NCBI GenBank assembly: GCA_039621445.1
Contig: CP154957.1
Location: 13,942,947 to 14,006,946 of the forward strand
Source: Euglena gracilis
Taxonomy: Eukaryota; Euglenida; Euglenophyceae; Euglenales
Direction: 5' to 3'
DNA: 64,000 nucleotides
Shown here: positions 33,043 through 42,477 of the stretch, piece by piece
How the letters are laid out: each line of letters begins with the position of its first letter
Numbering within the stretch: position 1 is the first letter of the stretch
Position numbers and translations under genes: made by a program
Notes under the pieces: model-generated
The model's database searches: none
The model's input: only the letters and a program-made list of their open reading frames with translations
What the model was told of the DNA's origin: nothing

Positions 33043-33612
33043 CGGAAGGCTAGCCTAACAACAAAAAAAAAACCCTGAAGCCTAACAACCAGATTTCTTG
33101 AATGACGGTTGGTCAAAAATCGGTTCGCAAGGGTTGGAAACGCGAAACCATGCCTAGGCGCCTTTCGAAGTTGCAACCCGACCCGCCTTGGGTGCCCGCA
33201 AATTGTCATTCTAAACATGAATGTCGTGTGGTGTTTGGGGATAAAAAACCGCATACCATATTGTGAGTGTGAACACACGACAACACACACGCGCTGTGGG
33301 CCGTGGCGGCGAAGGAGCGCGGCGTGAAGCGGCGGGCGGCGGCGGCACCGCACCGTTGCTACGCACCGTGATCCGCACCGTTGCACCACCTTTGCGTTGC
33401 ACCGTTGCACCATTCCCCCGGGGTGCGGTGTGGCCCTTTGGGCTGCCCCCCCCCACCGTTACTTTCACGGGGTGGCCTTCTGGGCTGCCCCCCCTCTCGT
33501 TGCTCTTACCAACCGCACGCATACAACTTCTTTTTTCGCAAACCAAATTGTTTCTTTCGTTCGGACCCCTTCCTTTTTACTTTCGTTATTAAAATCTCCC
33601 CGAGATTTTTCT
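33043..33612. other. LTR-element 3' leader, CACCGTTGC-rich
   Basis: Repeated CACCGTTGCACC words at 33345-33415 and a repeated GGGCTGCCCCCCC at 33437 and 33481. No gene is supported. Confidence 0.4.
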
Positions 33613-33623
33613 AAGTGGGGGAG
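33613..33623 (+). promoter_or_regulatory. Polypurine tract
   Basis: AAGTGGGGGAG directly abuts the TGTAAA start of the right LTR, the position where plus-strand synthesis is primed. Confidence 0.65.
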
Positions 33624-34104
33624 TGTAAATGGGTCCTAACCCAAAAATTGGCCAAAATTTGCCTGAGTGGGGCCGAAAATCACTGAAGTACCACTTTTTG
33701 GTTTTCAGTCGAATTTAACCTAGGGAAAAGATTATTATGGTTCGGCTTGAAGGCCTGAACTCAATTTTTGACCTTGCTGGGCCGATTCTTTGAAATTTTC
33801 AAGACCGGCCGACCAATTTTCCACAGTAGGATTTGCCATATTTGCCTAATTAACCTAAGAAAGTCCCCACTCGAACCCACCAATTTCAAAGGAATCTCAC
33901 ACACAGGGTTCTTTACCCAACCAATGCACTGGTACAAAGCTACAAAAAAAATCAATTGATTGTGCATGCAAGAACAAGAATTTGAAGAAAAAATGGATTT
34001 CAATGATCAATCGAAAATAAATGACTTCGAAGCCCGGCGGCCGCCTCAAAAAATAGCCGAGGCCGAAGGATCCGCGAAAACATCGAACCAAGGAAGGGGT
34101 TTCA
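33624..34104 (+). repeat. Right LTR
   Basis: 481 bp, near-identical to 27799-28310 with one 31-base deletion; followed by the ACAC duplication. Confidence 0.88.
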
Positions 34105-34108
34105 ACAC

Positions 34109-34648
34109 AACACAAAAGGAACTGGAACTCCCAGACAATGACAGACCGGATATCTTGATCTATCGTTGGCAAGGACAAAAATTTGCTGTGGACTTTACAT
34201 GCGTTCATCCCCTACGTCTCAGTGAGAACGTAACAACGCCTGAAGAAGCCAAGGCAATCCTCAAGCAAGCAGAAAACCAAAAAATCAGCAAATATGAGCA
34301 ACGATGCTCAAGGGTTGGATTGAAACTGATCCCCGCAGTAACACACCCATGGAGTGGAAGGACAGGAAAGGGAACTGACCTCATTCGGCGAATCCTGCAA
34401 GACACCACCAAAGAAAACCCCCCACGAAGAATTGGGTGTGCAACAGAACAACGCCTGGGCGGGAACTAACGTTCGTCTCAGCACGAAGCGCGGCAATTCA
34501 ATTGGCCGCAGTGATGGATGCAGATTTCACGAAACCAGAAAACCCAAAACGTGAGTGGTGGACATTCACCGCAGACGCAGCAGGAAACCATATGCGTGAA
34601 GACGAACCAGATACGGAAGCATCAGCCAGGAAAAGAGCAAAGGAATAG
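34109..34648 (+). pseudogene. RLE element I, endonuclease half
   Basis: The peptide reads RPDILIYRWQGQKFAVDFTC, then a spacer ending KISKYEQRCSRVGLKLIPAV. This gives the R-P-D...V-D-F-T...K-x-x-K-Y arrangement of the PD-(D/E)XK-like endonuclease of RLE-type LINEs. A single-base frame change near 34440 leads into a C-terminal tail (ELTFVSARSAAIQLAAVMDA...) ending at 34648. With the insertion removed, this follows the CCHC half in frame. Confidence 0.7.
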
Positions 34649-34948
34649 AACCGCAGACGGAAGCCAGTCCCTGACAAAAGCTCCAAAAGAGACAGAAAAA
34701 AACAGCTAAGCACGACACAACCCAAGCAGATGCCCCCACACTACCCACAAAGCCAACCCAAACATGCTAACCAACACAGGGAAGCAGCATAACTAAGCCT
34801 CCAGCCACCAAACACACCAGAAGACACGCACCAGACACAAACATGCCACCAAAGGCAAAGACCCAACACACCCCTGCCGCAGCAAATGGCACCACTATCG
34901 AATGACACACGCCCCGCCAGACAAACACCAAAGACACCCCACGCCACA
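34649..34948. repeat. CACAC-rich sequence with imperfect 90-bp duplication
   Basis: A/C-rich sequence. From about 34905 to 35090 two imperfect copies of a unit containing CGCCAGRCAAACACC and GTGGGT(T/A)TTG lie in tandem. They mark the broken 3' side of element C. No gene is supported. Confidence 0.5.
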
Positions 34949-35551
34949 TTATATGTGGAAAGTGGGTATTGCCCATTTTCCTCCAAGCAAACACACACCA
35001 GAGACACAAACACGCCCCGCCAGGCAAACACCCAACACCACCCCGCCATATATATAGAAAGTGGGTTTTGTCCATTTTCCACTACCACTAACCGCCAACA
35101 ATGCAATGCCCATGAGGGCAGAGGCGTCTGAATGGCCAACACCAACTTGCCCTGGCAGACCATCAATGAGGGTGTTTCTCATGACGTTTTCTTTCAACAA
35201 GACTTTGGCAACCAGCCTTCTCAACACTTCTCCCGCGGCAATGGGCCTAGTTCCTTCATTTTGCACATCAGTGTCATTGTGCATCACCACATTGCCAGCT
35301 GCATATGTTTGTGGTTTCTTTTTTCTCAGCAGTGTCAGTCGTGCCCCAGCCAGGATGGATCCCACTTCTAAAGGCAGACCTTGTTGGATAATCGTGAAAA
35401 CAAACGTGGTGATTGCTTCGAGCGAATCCTCTCCACATCCCGAGGCTTGCGCGGAGATGAATGTTTTGGGGTGGTCTGGGCGTAGCCCACTCGGTCCTCC
35501 TGCGGATTCGTTTTTGAAGGAGAGAATGGCCCGCCTCACGGCTTTTTTCAT
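34949..35551 (-). pseudogene. Element C, RT N-terminus fragment
   Basis: Begins with a helix and SFKNESAGGPSGLRPDHPK, matching the SFPKESSPGPSGLRPDHLKD of element A, then AGARLTLLRKKK and DGTRPIAAGEVLRRLV counterparts. Homology ends after QVGVGHSDASALMGIALLAV at about 35090. The frame then runs into duplicated junk. The catalytic YxDD region is absent. Confidence 0.7.
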
Positions 35552-36267
35552 GTGGGCGTCTCCTTCTTGCCCTCAGGGATAGGCAGGCGCAATCTTCCGT
35601 CGGGCGGCCCCTTTCCGGGGGCGTCCTCTGATGGCTGCAGATTTCGCAAACGTTCGCGTATTTTCACATCGTTTGCATCCTGGACACCATCTGACAGCAT
35701 CGCCTGGCAGGCTTTCGCTGTGGCCCCTCTTTCCACCAGTTTTTGCATTCTGTTCAGAAAAGCTTCTGGCTGGATGTCGTCCTCTTTGTTCTTGGCTGAT
35801 CGAGTTTTGATACTGGACCCAAAATTGGCTTCCGATGGTTTGGATGCCTCCCAGCACTGTAGCACATCCTTTTCCAGGCACGTTTTGGCTCTGGTGCACA
35901 AAAGGCGCCCTACCTTGGCCCAATGGGATATTCCTCCCTGTCCTGTGCTTGCCAAGACTGCCTTCGGGAAACACCACAAAGAGTGAAACGCCTCCCAGGT
36001 TCCTTCCCTATGCAATCGTTTGAAGAGAAATGTCAAAGTTAGTGCCACTTCCGCCACTGCCCCTCTGGGAATCACCGTTAACGTGGATCTTCGATCATGC
36101 ACAATTTTATCCCATGAAGGGCGCAAACCCCTTGGACACGGTCCTTGCAACGGGTGGCATCCACCCGTATCCACTTCTATATTTCCTTCCTCAGGTCCTG
36201 GGTTCTCTTCCACATCACCATTTGTCACCACTGCTTCCCCCCGGCCGGTCTTTTTGTGGCTCAGCAC
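35548..36267 (-). CDS. Element C, 2A motif and pre-RT domain
   Basis: A 239-residue frame opening with GRGEAVVTNGDVEENPGP (2A at 36193-36219). Downstream it has TLTVIPRGAVAEVALTLTFL, then WEAFHSLWCFPKAVLA, then an ARAKTCLEKDVLQCWE helix and ERGATAKACQAMLSDGVQDA. Element A has the same order, so this is the conserved region between the last 2A site and the RT. Its function is unknown. It joins the RT fragment through a frame change at about 35550. Confidence 0.7.
   Translation of the reverse strand: MLSHKKTGRGEAVVTNGDVEENPGPEEGNIEVDTGGCHPLQGPCPRGLRPSWDKIVHDRRSTLTVIPRGAVAEVALTLTFLFKRLHREGTWEAFHSLWCFPKAVLASTGQGGISHWAKVGRLLCTRAKTCLEKDVLQCWEASKPSEANFGSSIKTRSAKNKEDDIQPEAFLNRMQKLVERGATAKACQAMLSDGVQDANDVKIRERLRNLQPSEDAPGKGPPDGRLRLPIPEGKKETPT
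36193..36219 (-). other. 2A-like motif, element C, canonical
   Basis: GDVEENPGP with upstream GRGEAVVTN; matches D-x-E-x-N-P-G-P at every position. Predicted ribosome skip between G and P. Confidence 0.85.
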
Positions 36268-36965
36268 TACTTCTTTTCGTTCCTGACCTCAGTGGTCATC
36301 CGCTGATTTGGGCCCGGGTTCAGTGGGACATCACCACTGAAAGGAGGGCCTTCGCTTCCTGTGGCTGGATGTTCGTCCGAAACCACCTCCAGTGTGCTCC
36401 CAGGTGCATGGATGATTTCCCTCAATTCAGCGCAATGCTGCGCATGGGACAAGCACCATCCCGAATTTACTGTGGGCCTTGACCAGCCACACAGGGTGCA
36501 CTGTACCGAAAAGGCCTCTCTTCCTGTGTGAATAGCTGGCGTCCCATCTGGCCCGTTCGCAGGTTCTTCATCCGCCCGAATTTTGAACATATCTTGCATT
36601 TGTTGTTCCCCCAAGACATGCAGAAGATCGTATTCGCCACTGGGCCTCGCTATTGGTCCATGCAAGTGGTTGATATCTCCTGAAAAGAGCAACCCCCAGC
36701 GTCCTTTGGCTGGGATGTCACGGTTCTGCCCCATTCTTTGCCAACGATCCACCACAGAAGCCAGTATTTCCGCTGCTCGCTCGTGTGGCAAGGTGCCCCC
36801 CAGGTCTCTTCGCACCTGCCGCTGTTGCAGAAATTTTTTCCTCCAATTTGTGAAAGAAATGTCCTGTAAAGGGGCATTTTCTGGGGAATTCGGTGGTCCA
36901 GGCCTCGGCTCCTGGCACTTTTCATCAAACATAATTCCCGCAGAGTTTGTCCATTGGCCATCCAT
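36267..36965 (-). CDS. Element C, DGQW domain and CTLC zinc-finger domain
   Basis: A 232-residue frame. The start carries MDGQWTNSAGIMFDE and FTNWRKKFLQQRQVRRDLGG, then HERAAEILASVVDRWQRMGQ, paralleling the DGTQW and HEKVARKLANIQEKWVDIG segments of element A. Next come a degenerate GDINHLHGP, the segment DLLHVLGEQQMQDMFKIRAD, GPDGTPA, and the finger VQCTLCGWSRPTVNSGWCLSHAQHC. It ends with GDVPLNPGP (36309-36335). The CTLC finger between 2A-like sites is shared with A and B. Confidence 0.7.
   Translation of the reverse strand: MDGQWTNSAGIMFDEKCQEPRPGPPNSPENAPLQDISFTNWRKKFLQQRQVRRDLGGTLPHERAAEILASVVDRWQRMGQNRDIPAKGRWGLLFSGDINHLHGPIARPSGEYDLLHVLGEQQMQDMFKIRADEEPANGPDGTPAIHTGREAFSVQCTLCGWSRPTVNSGWCLSHAQHCAELREIIHAPGSTLEVVSDEHPATGSEGPPFSGDVPLNPGPNQRMTTEVRNEKK
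36309..36335 (-). other. 2A-like motif, element C, partly degenerate
   Basis: GDVPLNPGP keeps NPGP but lacks the usual glutamate and the upstream GRG; activity is doubtful. Confidence 0.55.
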
Positions 36966-36981
36966 TTTCCATATCTCTTCG

Positions 36982-37515
36982 TCAAAGACTTAGAAAATTT
37001 TGTATGGACCTCCTGGTGTGGGCCTTCTTTTTTCCCGCAACATAAGCGACTTGTTTTTCTCCCTTCTGGGGGGTCTTTTTCTCATTGGTGGGGGGGTGCC
37101 GCCTCCCCTCTCTCGGGTATTTTTTCCCATGGAGGGGGGGTGCCTCCTTCCTGCTGTCTGGGTTTTTCACCAATGGAGTTTGGGGGGTATGTCTTCCCCT
37201 TTGCTGGGGTATCCTTCCAAATTCCTGGGGAGGGAATGTCTTTGGCGCGCACTGAACAACACAATGTGGACGCTTCTTGCCCCTGTCCGTGGTCCTCTTC
37301 TTCGTTTTTTGCTGATGTTCTTTCTTTTTACGTCGCCTTTCCTTTAACAACTCCAACAGCTCTTTGTCATCACTGTCCGACGAGGAGCAAGATGAGGAAC
37401 TGGCTCTTGAAGGTGTTGTTGAGGTTGAGGCTCCTGAACTGCCAGTCCTACTTTTTTCCCCCTGAGGGGTTTTGCTTCCTCCTGCTTCTTGGTATGGAGG
37501 GGGGGGCGTACTCAC
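36982..37515 (-). CDS. Element C, ORF1-like basic region
   Basis: A 177-residue frame: Ser/Thr-rich N-terminus, acidic SDSDDKELLELLKERRRKKK helix, then a long Lys/Arg/Pro-rich tail. It resembles a nucleic-acid-binding ORF1 by composition only. Confidence 0.5.
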   Translation of the reverse strand: MSTPPPPYQEAGGSKTPQGEKSRTGSSGASTSTTPSRASSSSCSSSDSDDKELLELLKERRRKKKEHQQKTKKRTTDRGKKRPHCVVQCAPKTFPPQEFGRIPQQRGRHTPQTPLVKNPDSRKEAPPLHGKKYPREGRRHPPTNEKKTPQKGEKQVAYVAGKKKAHTRRSIQNFLSL

Positions 37516-38490
37516 TCAGGCCCCTGCCCTGACTGGCTGGGCAGAGGACACAACTGGTGGGATATTGGCGGTCCCTGGGTGCTTGCGTTGTGCCCCACAG
37601 TCTGTCCCATCATCAGCTGGTACTTCCATAAAGGCAGGTCGTGAACCACTGTCCCTGAGTGTTCCACATAGTATACAGGCTGCGGTGTCACATACATGTG
37701 GCCTTGTACAGGCATCATTTGGCTCTGGCCTGGCAGTGCTGCAGCTTGTCCTGTGAGACCTGCTTTGGCTGCAGCTGCCGATGTGTACATCACAGAATGG
37801 GGGTGGTGTACCTGATGTTCTGTGGCAGATGCTGCAGCTGCAGTGTACAAACTGGGGGAAGTCTGTGGCAATTGATAAAGGGTGGTCCGTGGAATAACCC
37901 CAGATGGAAATTGAGAATTGTCTGTCCTTCTCTGTGCAGGGTAATATCTCTCCTGCCCATACTCCTGCTGCTGGTTCTTCTCAGGGCAGGGTATTCTCTC
38001 TTCTATTTTTGATGCTCCTGCTGGTGCAGGGCTCTTCTCTCTTGCTGCTCAGACTCCTGCTGCTGCTGCAGGGATCTTCTCTGTGCAGAACAATCTCTGA
38101 TCTGTCTGTCCTGATCAGTCCTCCTCCAAGTCTGGAGGGAAATCAGCTGCACTCCTCCTGGCCAGAGGGTCACCACCACGCTGTACAATGAATCTCTTTC
38201 TCTCAGGGCTTCTGCTGCGACTTTTTGTTTGTCTTTCCCAGTACTGAGCTCTTCTTTTCCTGTCAGCCTCCTTCCGTTCCCACCATAGCTGACGACGAAA
38301 ATTCCGGACTCACATACGAAGATCCCCACATGCGCTTGAGGTAGTTCTCATACTCCTCCGCTTCCAGGAAGCCTGCTCCTTCATCCTCTTCTCTACTGTC
38401 CCTGTTCCAACGCCTTCTCATAGATTGTCACAAGTTGTCGAACTCGGACCTTCAAACTATACCCCTGGTGGGGCTTTCACTTGTCCGACA
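37512..38490 (-). pseudogene. Element C, N-terminal region, frameshifted
   Basis: From an ATG near 38491 the frame soon stops. A downstream segment reads EEYENYLKRMWGSSYVSP, equivalent to EEHEEYLQRRFGRDYKPP at the start of element A. A Gln/Ala/Pro-rich frame follows at 37512-37871. Several stops and frame changes are present. Confidence 0.5.
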
Positions 38491-38545
38491 TGATATGCAG
38501 ACAAAAAAATAGACGGTCGGGGAGCCCCCAGTAGGAATCCCCAAA

Positions 38546-38557
38546 CCTATGATGATA
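38546..38557. repeat. Left part of conserved hairpin repeat (P1), split by hAT-like element
   Basis: CCTATGAT followed by GATA, then the inserted element. The rest of the hairpin resumes at 40550 with TATGATCGACAGACCCGCG. Intact copy at 43741-43776. Confidence 0.65.
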
Positions 38558-39228
38558 CAGCGTTTGTAATTAGGAGTGGCCGTTCGATTTCAAGTTTGGC
38601 CGCCAGGTCGCCGAGGTTTGGCCGATCTCAAATGGTGCCTGTTTTCAGTGGGAATCCAGATTTTTTTCAATTGTATCCTTTCAGGTGACCTCACGGAACA
38701 CGGCGAACTATTTTCCAAAGTGTCAACATCGACTGGTCAGCGAACTTTGCAGGTTTGATCTATTTTTATTTTCCTCTTTTGTTGTCGTCTGCAGCATTCT
38801 CACACGCACTGCAGCGCGTGGCCAATCTGCACTCGTGATCTGATCCCTGCAGAAGCATAGCTTTTTTCTTTCCATGGCAATGCTGGTGACCAGCTGCTCG
38901 TTTCAAAGAGCGTTCCAAATAAATCCTTGACCTGTGCGTGGTCTCTTTCTGTCTTGTGTTGTTCACACAGATTTTTCAAAAAGTCCATACAATACTGTCA
39001 TTTCAAATTGCTTGATGCAACCTGAAGCAAATGAAAAGAAAATTCCTCTACCCAAATGACCAAAACTTTTGTTAACAGCGAGGGGGGGCAATGGAACCCT
39101 GATCTGCGATGGGGAATTTGAAAAATTTTTGATGGAATTTTTTCTGGGCCACGGAGCGCAAAAAAATTCTAGTAGGAAAAAACACCAAAATTTTCATCGT
39201 CGTCAGCAGGGTGAAGTTGTTTTTTTTT

Positions 39229-39260
<32 letters not shown>

Positions 39261-40549
39261 CTTTTTTTCTTTTTTTTTTTACCAGAAGTCCGCAGCCTTT
39301 GCTACGGTGCGACGGACCCCCCTTTTCTGGGTTTTGTCAGACGCCTTATTATCCTCTGCTAGTAACTGTATAACTTCCCACTTCTATGAGACTTTTTGAG
39401 TTATTGGGAGGCATAGGGTTGGGGTTTTGGTTTGGTGGCGGTCGGGAAGTCGCCGAACAAGAAATCCGCCATTCGAGGATCGAGCCTTTCCTCTGAAAAT
39501 TTTGGGCCAAATTGGTGCGGTCGTGCGCGACGGCCTTGCTCAAAAAAGGTCAGGGACACTCGTCAGGATTTCATGTTTTAGGGTCAGGGCAAGGCATAGC
39601 GGCAGGGAGCACTGAAGAACCACCCAACCCAAATCCCTACCCCCAGGCAGTCGAAAGTGCCCGTCCTCCTACCTGCCCGTGGCACTTGCATGGTCCGCCG
39701 AGGGTTCTTCGAACCGAGCATTGAGGAGCCGGAATATGTTGAAAAGTTTCGCAAAAATGTAAAAAGCAAAAAATGCAAACAATTTGTTTTGATTAAATAA
39801 TAATCATAAAACTTGAATCGAAGTGAATATTTTTTTTCCATTGAGAACACGCGGTGCTTTTGATGAAGAATAAAACAGTGGTCAAAATTTTTTTCAGCGC
39901 AAAACAGAGTTTTTGCGGAGAAACACCTCCAAATCAACAACAACATTTCATATTTGAATGCCTGTGATTTTTCTTTGAAGATGGAGGTGACTCGCTTTTT
40001 CCTGATATCTGTGGTTGGCTGTCTTCATTCAAGGTAAAAGGCCAAAATCTACCAAACCAACCGCGAAGCATTTGTAATAAAAAAAAGACGAAACAAACAA
40101 ACAAACAAAGTAGTTTACCTGAATGAGACTGGGTGGCCAATCCCAATGTGAGAGATCTCGATGGGCTTACCGATTAGTTGTGCATTCACTGGTATCGTGT
40201 AAGGAAATTCAAGAATATTTAAACCTGAATTACCTGAAAAACAAAGTTGCTTCATTCCAACTGTGGCCACAGTCACTTCGGGGCGTGGCAGGGGAGGTGT
40301 GCCAAAAAATTTTGCGGGCCCATTGTCAGACATCCTTGCATGTTTCCACAGATTGTTCAGATTGTGTGGTATGCATCCCGGAGCAAGCCTAACAGTCCAA
40401 GCCGTCGCATGTGCATGAAAAATAAACAAAATGGTTTACAGCAGCTGCATTCCTTCTTGAACATTCACATTTTGGCTGTTGCAGGAGGTTTGGCCGATTC
40501 GGTTGGCCAACCGTTATGTCCCAGAGGCCAATCCTAATTACAAACGCTG
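38558..40549. mobile_element. Second hAT-like, non-autonomous element
   Basis: Terminal inverted repeats of 24 bases with one mismatch: CAGCGTTTGTAATTAGGAG.. at 38558 and its complement ending CAAACGCTG at 40549. CAG termini suggest hAT. TATGAT occurs on both sides but is offset on the left, so the target duplication is imperfect. A second inverted motif (GGTTTGGCCGA) lies further in. No transposase domain is visible in any frame; a pure T-tract sits at 39224-39280. Size is 1992 bp. Confidence 0.65.
39219..39280. repeat. Poly(T) tract
   Basis: Nearly uninterrupted thymines on the + strand, i.e. a poly(A) on the minus strand. It might be the tail of a minus-strand retroposed sequence, but no body was recognised. 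Confidence 0.8.
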
Positions 40550-40605
40550 TATGATCGACAGACCCGCGCCCCCTAATTAGAGAGCACCATCACCTGTTTT
40601 CTCAC

Positions 40606-40800
40606 CTCTCCAGTACAAACCCCCCCCCCCACCCTCCTTATTGTCCCACCGCGGGAGGCCCGACCGGACAATATGGGGGGGGGGGACAATAAGGGGGTAC
40701 CAAAGGAATTTCATTGGCCGAGCCAAAAAAAAAAACCCATCGGCCGGGGCCGAGGGACAATATGGGGGGGGGGGGGACAATATGAGGGTGGGTGGTCACA
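40606..40800. repeat. GGGGACAATATG / C-tract repeats
   Basis: Several GGACAATA(T/A)GGGGGGG words and one inverted C-tract partner (CTTATTGTCCC) within 200 bases. Confidence 0.6.
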
Positions 40801-41085
40801 CAAAATATTTCAATGTATGTCTGTGCCGAAGAACCACTGAAGGGTCATTGGATTGAACGTATACATCCGGAACGACGACCTGGAGTAGTTACATTGTTTT
40901 ACACAATTTGGTCACATGCGGACTTGTTTGCTTAAGTGCAATCCAAGATGCCCGGGTGTGGGCCATTACACCCAATCTGGAACTTGTCCATGCTGGAGAA
41001 TTTGATTTCACGCTTTTGGGAGACTGCATTGGTTGTGGATGAGGCATGACGCTAACAATTTAATTGAGCGGTTTTTGTTCTAGTT

Positions 41086-41980
41086 TTGCAGTGTACCCCC
41101 TCTCCCCTCCAGTCCAACCTTCCCCATGCAATGCTGTGCTTTGCAACCTTTCCACTTCTCCTATCAGCTCTTTTGTTTGCACTCAACACCCCACTTTCAC
41201 CAATTTGCCACCCATTGCCAACCCCAATTTCAGCCAAACACCTTTCTTTTCCCCGTTTTGACGCCAACCCGTCTAATGTCACCCCTGCCATTCTCTGCCC
41301 CATAAATCTTTCCACTGGGGTGTTTTTGTCTGAGCCCACCTTCCACCCCTCCAAAACCTTCCCATTGCAAAACTATTCCAACACCCCTCTCCCTAAATTG
41401 TTTGCCCAAAGTTCTCCCTTCCATCCCTTCAAACCCTTCCACCCCTTGCCCTTGTGGCCAAAATTATCTATGGCCCCATGCCCTGCCAATTGTGGCCCTT
41501 GTTGGCTCGGTTCCCAACTCTGCCCCCCACACTGGGCCTCCCTTCAACTCCAGCATTGTGGAGATGATCACCCCCAACCCTGGACCTTCCCATAAACAGT
41601 CCCCACCCATTTCCCCCCGACTCCTGCCCCAAATGAGAAGGACTTTGCCCGCAAACCAAGACTGCCTCCCGACTTTGCAAAACCACTCCTGCTTTTTTGG
41701 CCACGAACCTCCGGATCAGCAACCCCAAAGCCGCCACACGCGGACAAATCAACCCCAACCCATTCGCAAAGGGTGTCCTGGCAAACAAAGTCTACCCCCT
41801 GGCGCAAGCCTTCATTGTCCATTTTCCCTCGGTGGCTGCCCGGACCACATACTCGCCACCACGTCCCTCAACACGGAACCACCAAGGACGATAAGCGGCA
41901 GGAAGCTGGCGCGGCCACCCCCGTTTTGACTTACCCAACATCGCGTCCCTAGCCAAATTCCTGTCCCACCACGCCCCTAG
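41086..41980 (+). pseudogene. Element F, N-terminal region
   Basis: Two frames cover this Pro/Ser/Leu-rich region. The first starts with a hydrophobic stretch (MLCFATFPLLLSALLFALN) that could act as a signal or membrane segment. At 41561-41587 a second frame reads EMITPNPGP, aligned by nucleotide with GDIQPNPGP of element E. No catalytic domain is visible. Frame changes make it non-functional as read. Confidence 0.45.
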
Positions 41981-41989
41981 ACAGCCGTG

Positions 41990-42190
41990 GGTGGCACAGG
42001 TATGAAAGTGTGATGAAACAATCAAGAGGTCATCGTAGTAACAGAAGAACCAAAATGAGGAGGAAGGGAAGATGTGATGAAGTGTGGAGGTCGTTTGGTC
42101 AAGGAGATGTAGAAGAGTTTGTTGAGCAAGGATGGGGGACAGGTTCTCACCTCCGGCCGGGCTCATGCTCTTCCCAAGGGTTCCAGTGAA
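41990..42190 (-). pseudogene. Element F, inverted RT fragment
   Basis: On the minus strand the peptide reads NLSPILAQQTLLHLLDQTTS, then FWFFCYYDDLLIVSSHFHTC (YYDD at 42029-42040). It aligns with GWNMSPILAQLTPQDLIKQA and FTYYDDILVLAPSYSLC of element E, which is on the plus strand. This part of the RT has therefore been inverted relative to the rest of F. Confidence 0.7.
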
Positions 42191-42276
42191 CCACACTTCT
42201 GCATTAACACCAACGGCCCTCTCCAGTACCACCTTCCCCCCAAGGTGTTTGTGCCCAAACATATTCCCCGTCTTTC

Positions 42277-42475
42277 GTGCATGCTCCACCAGCGACACCA
42301 CAACGCCCACACCCTGCCAACCACCACTTCCCACAACGCAACCAGCTTTGGGGCCTTGCAGGACGCCTCTCCGGCTTACCGCTCCCCTTTCCCATTACCA
42401 GGAAAACCTTCTATTACCTTCTCCGCGCTCATCGGCGTACACGACCACCTTTGGTCAAATAGGCAAATTTCTATA
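42277..42475 (+). pseudogene. Element F, LWGLAGRLS segment
   Basis: Reads NQLWGLAGRLSGLPLPFPIT and continues ITRKTFYYLLRAHRRT, equivalent to NTLWGLAGRLSKLNLPHPIS at 54260-54320 in E. The segment precedes the RT in E. Its function is unknown. Confidence 0.55.
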
Positions 42476-42477
42476 AA

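Larger units (their letters stand above)
27799..34104 (+). mobile_element. LTR element without recognisable pol (LARD-like), 6.3 kb
   Basis: Direct repeats of 512 and 481 bp begin TGTAAA and end TTTCA. A primer-binding site directly follows the left LTR and a polypurine tract directly precedes the right one. ACAC precedes (27795-27798) and follows (34105-34108) the element as a 4-bp duplication. The two LTRs differ by a 31-base indel and scattered substitutions, so the insertion is not recent. The interior shows no RT YxDD box, integrase or gag zinc knuckle, so it is non-autonomous, yet it carries long protein-like stretches of unknown origin. Confidence 0.85.
27490..34648 (+). mobile_element. 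RLE-type non-LTR retrotransposon I, 5'-truncated, split by an LTR element
   Basis: Only the 3' coding end is present: a CCHC finger (27490-27798) and an endonuclease (34109-34648), separated by the LTR element 27799-34104 and its ACAC duplication. Removing that insertion and one ACAC rejoins the two halves in frame. There is no RT upstream, which is the usual result of 5' truncation during target-primed reverse transcription. The orientation is opposite to the other RLE elements in the window. Confidence 0.75.
34949..38545 (-). mobile_element. RLE-type non-LTR retrotransposon C, 3'-truncated
   Basis: The minus-strand element starts beside the hairpin repeat (38546-38553) and runs to about 35090, where similarity to A stops early in the RT. 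It contains an ORF1-like region, a CTLC finger domain, two 2A-like motifs (36193-36219 and 36309-36335) and the conserved pre-RT domain, spread over at least four frames. The endonuclease and most of the RT are missing. Since these elements normally truncate at their 5' side, the lost 3' half suggests a later deletion. Confidence 0.75.

Noticed and set aside
35061-36482. Plus-strand frames opposite element C (for example 35552-35986)
   Set aside because: They are shadows of the minus-strand retrotransposon frames, which carry the recognisable 2A, finger and RT motifs.
37900-38330. Plus-strand leucine-rich frames that look like membrane proteins
   Set aside because: They are antisense to the glutamine-rich 5' part of element C, since CTG/CTC repeats read as leucine.
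39069-39362. Open frame with a long poly-phenylalanine stretch
   Set aside because: It is the translation of a poly(T) tract.
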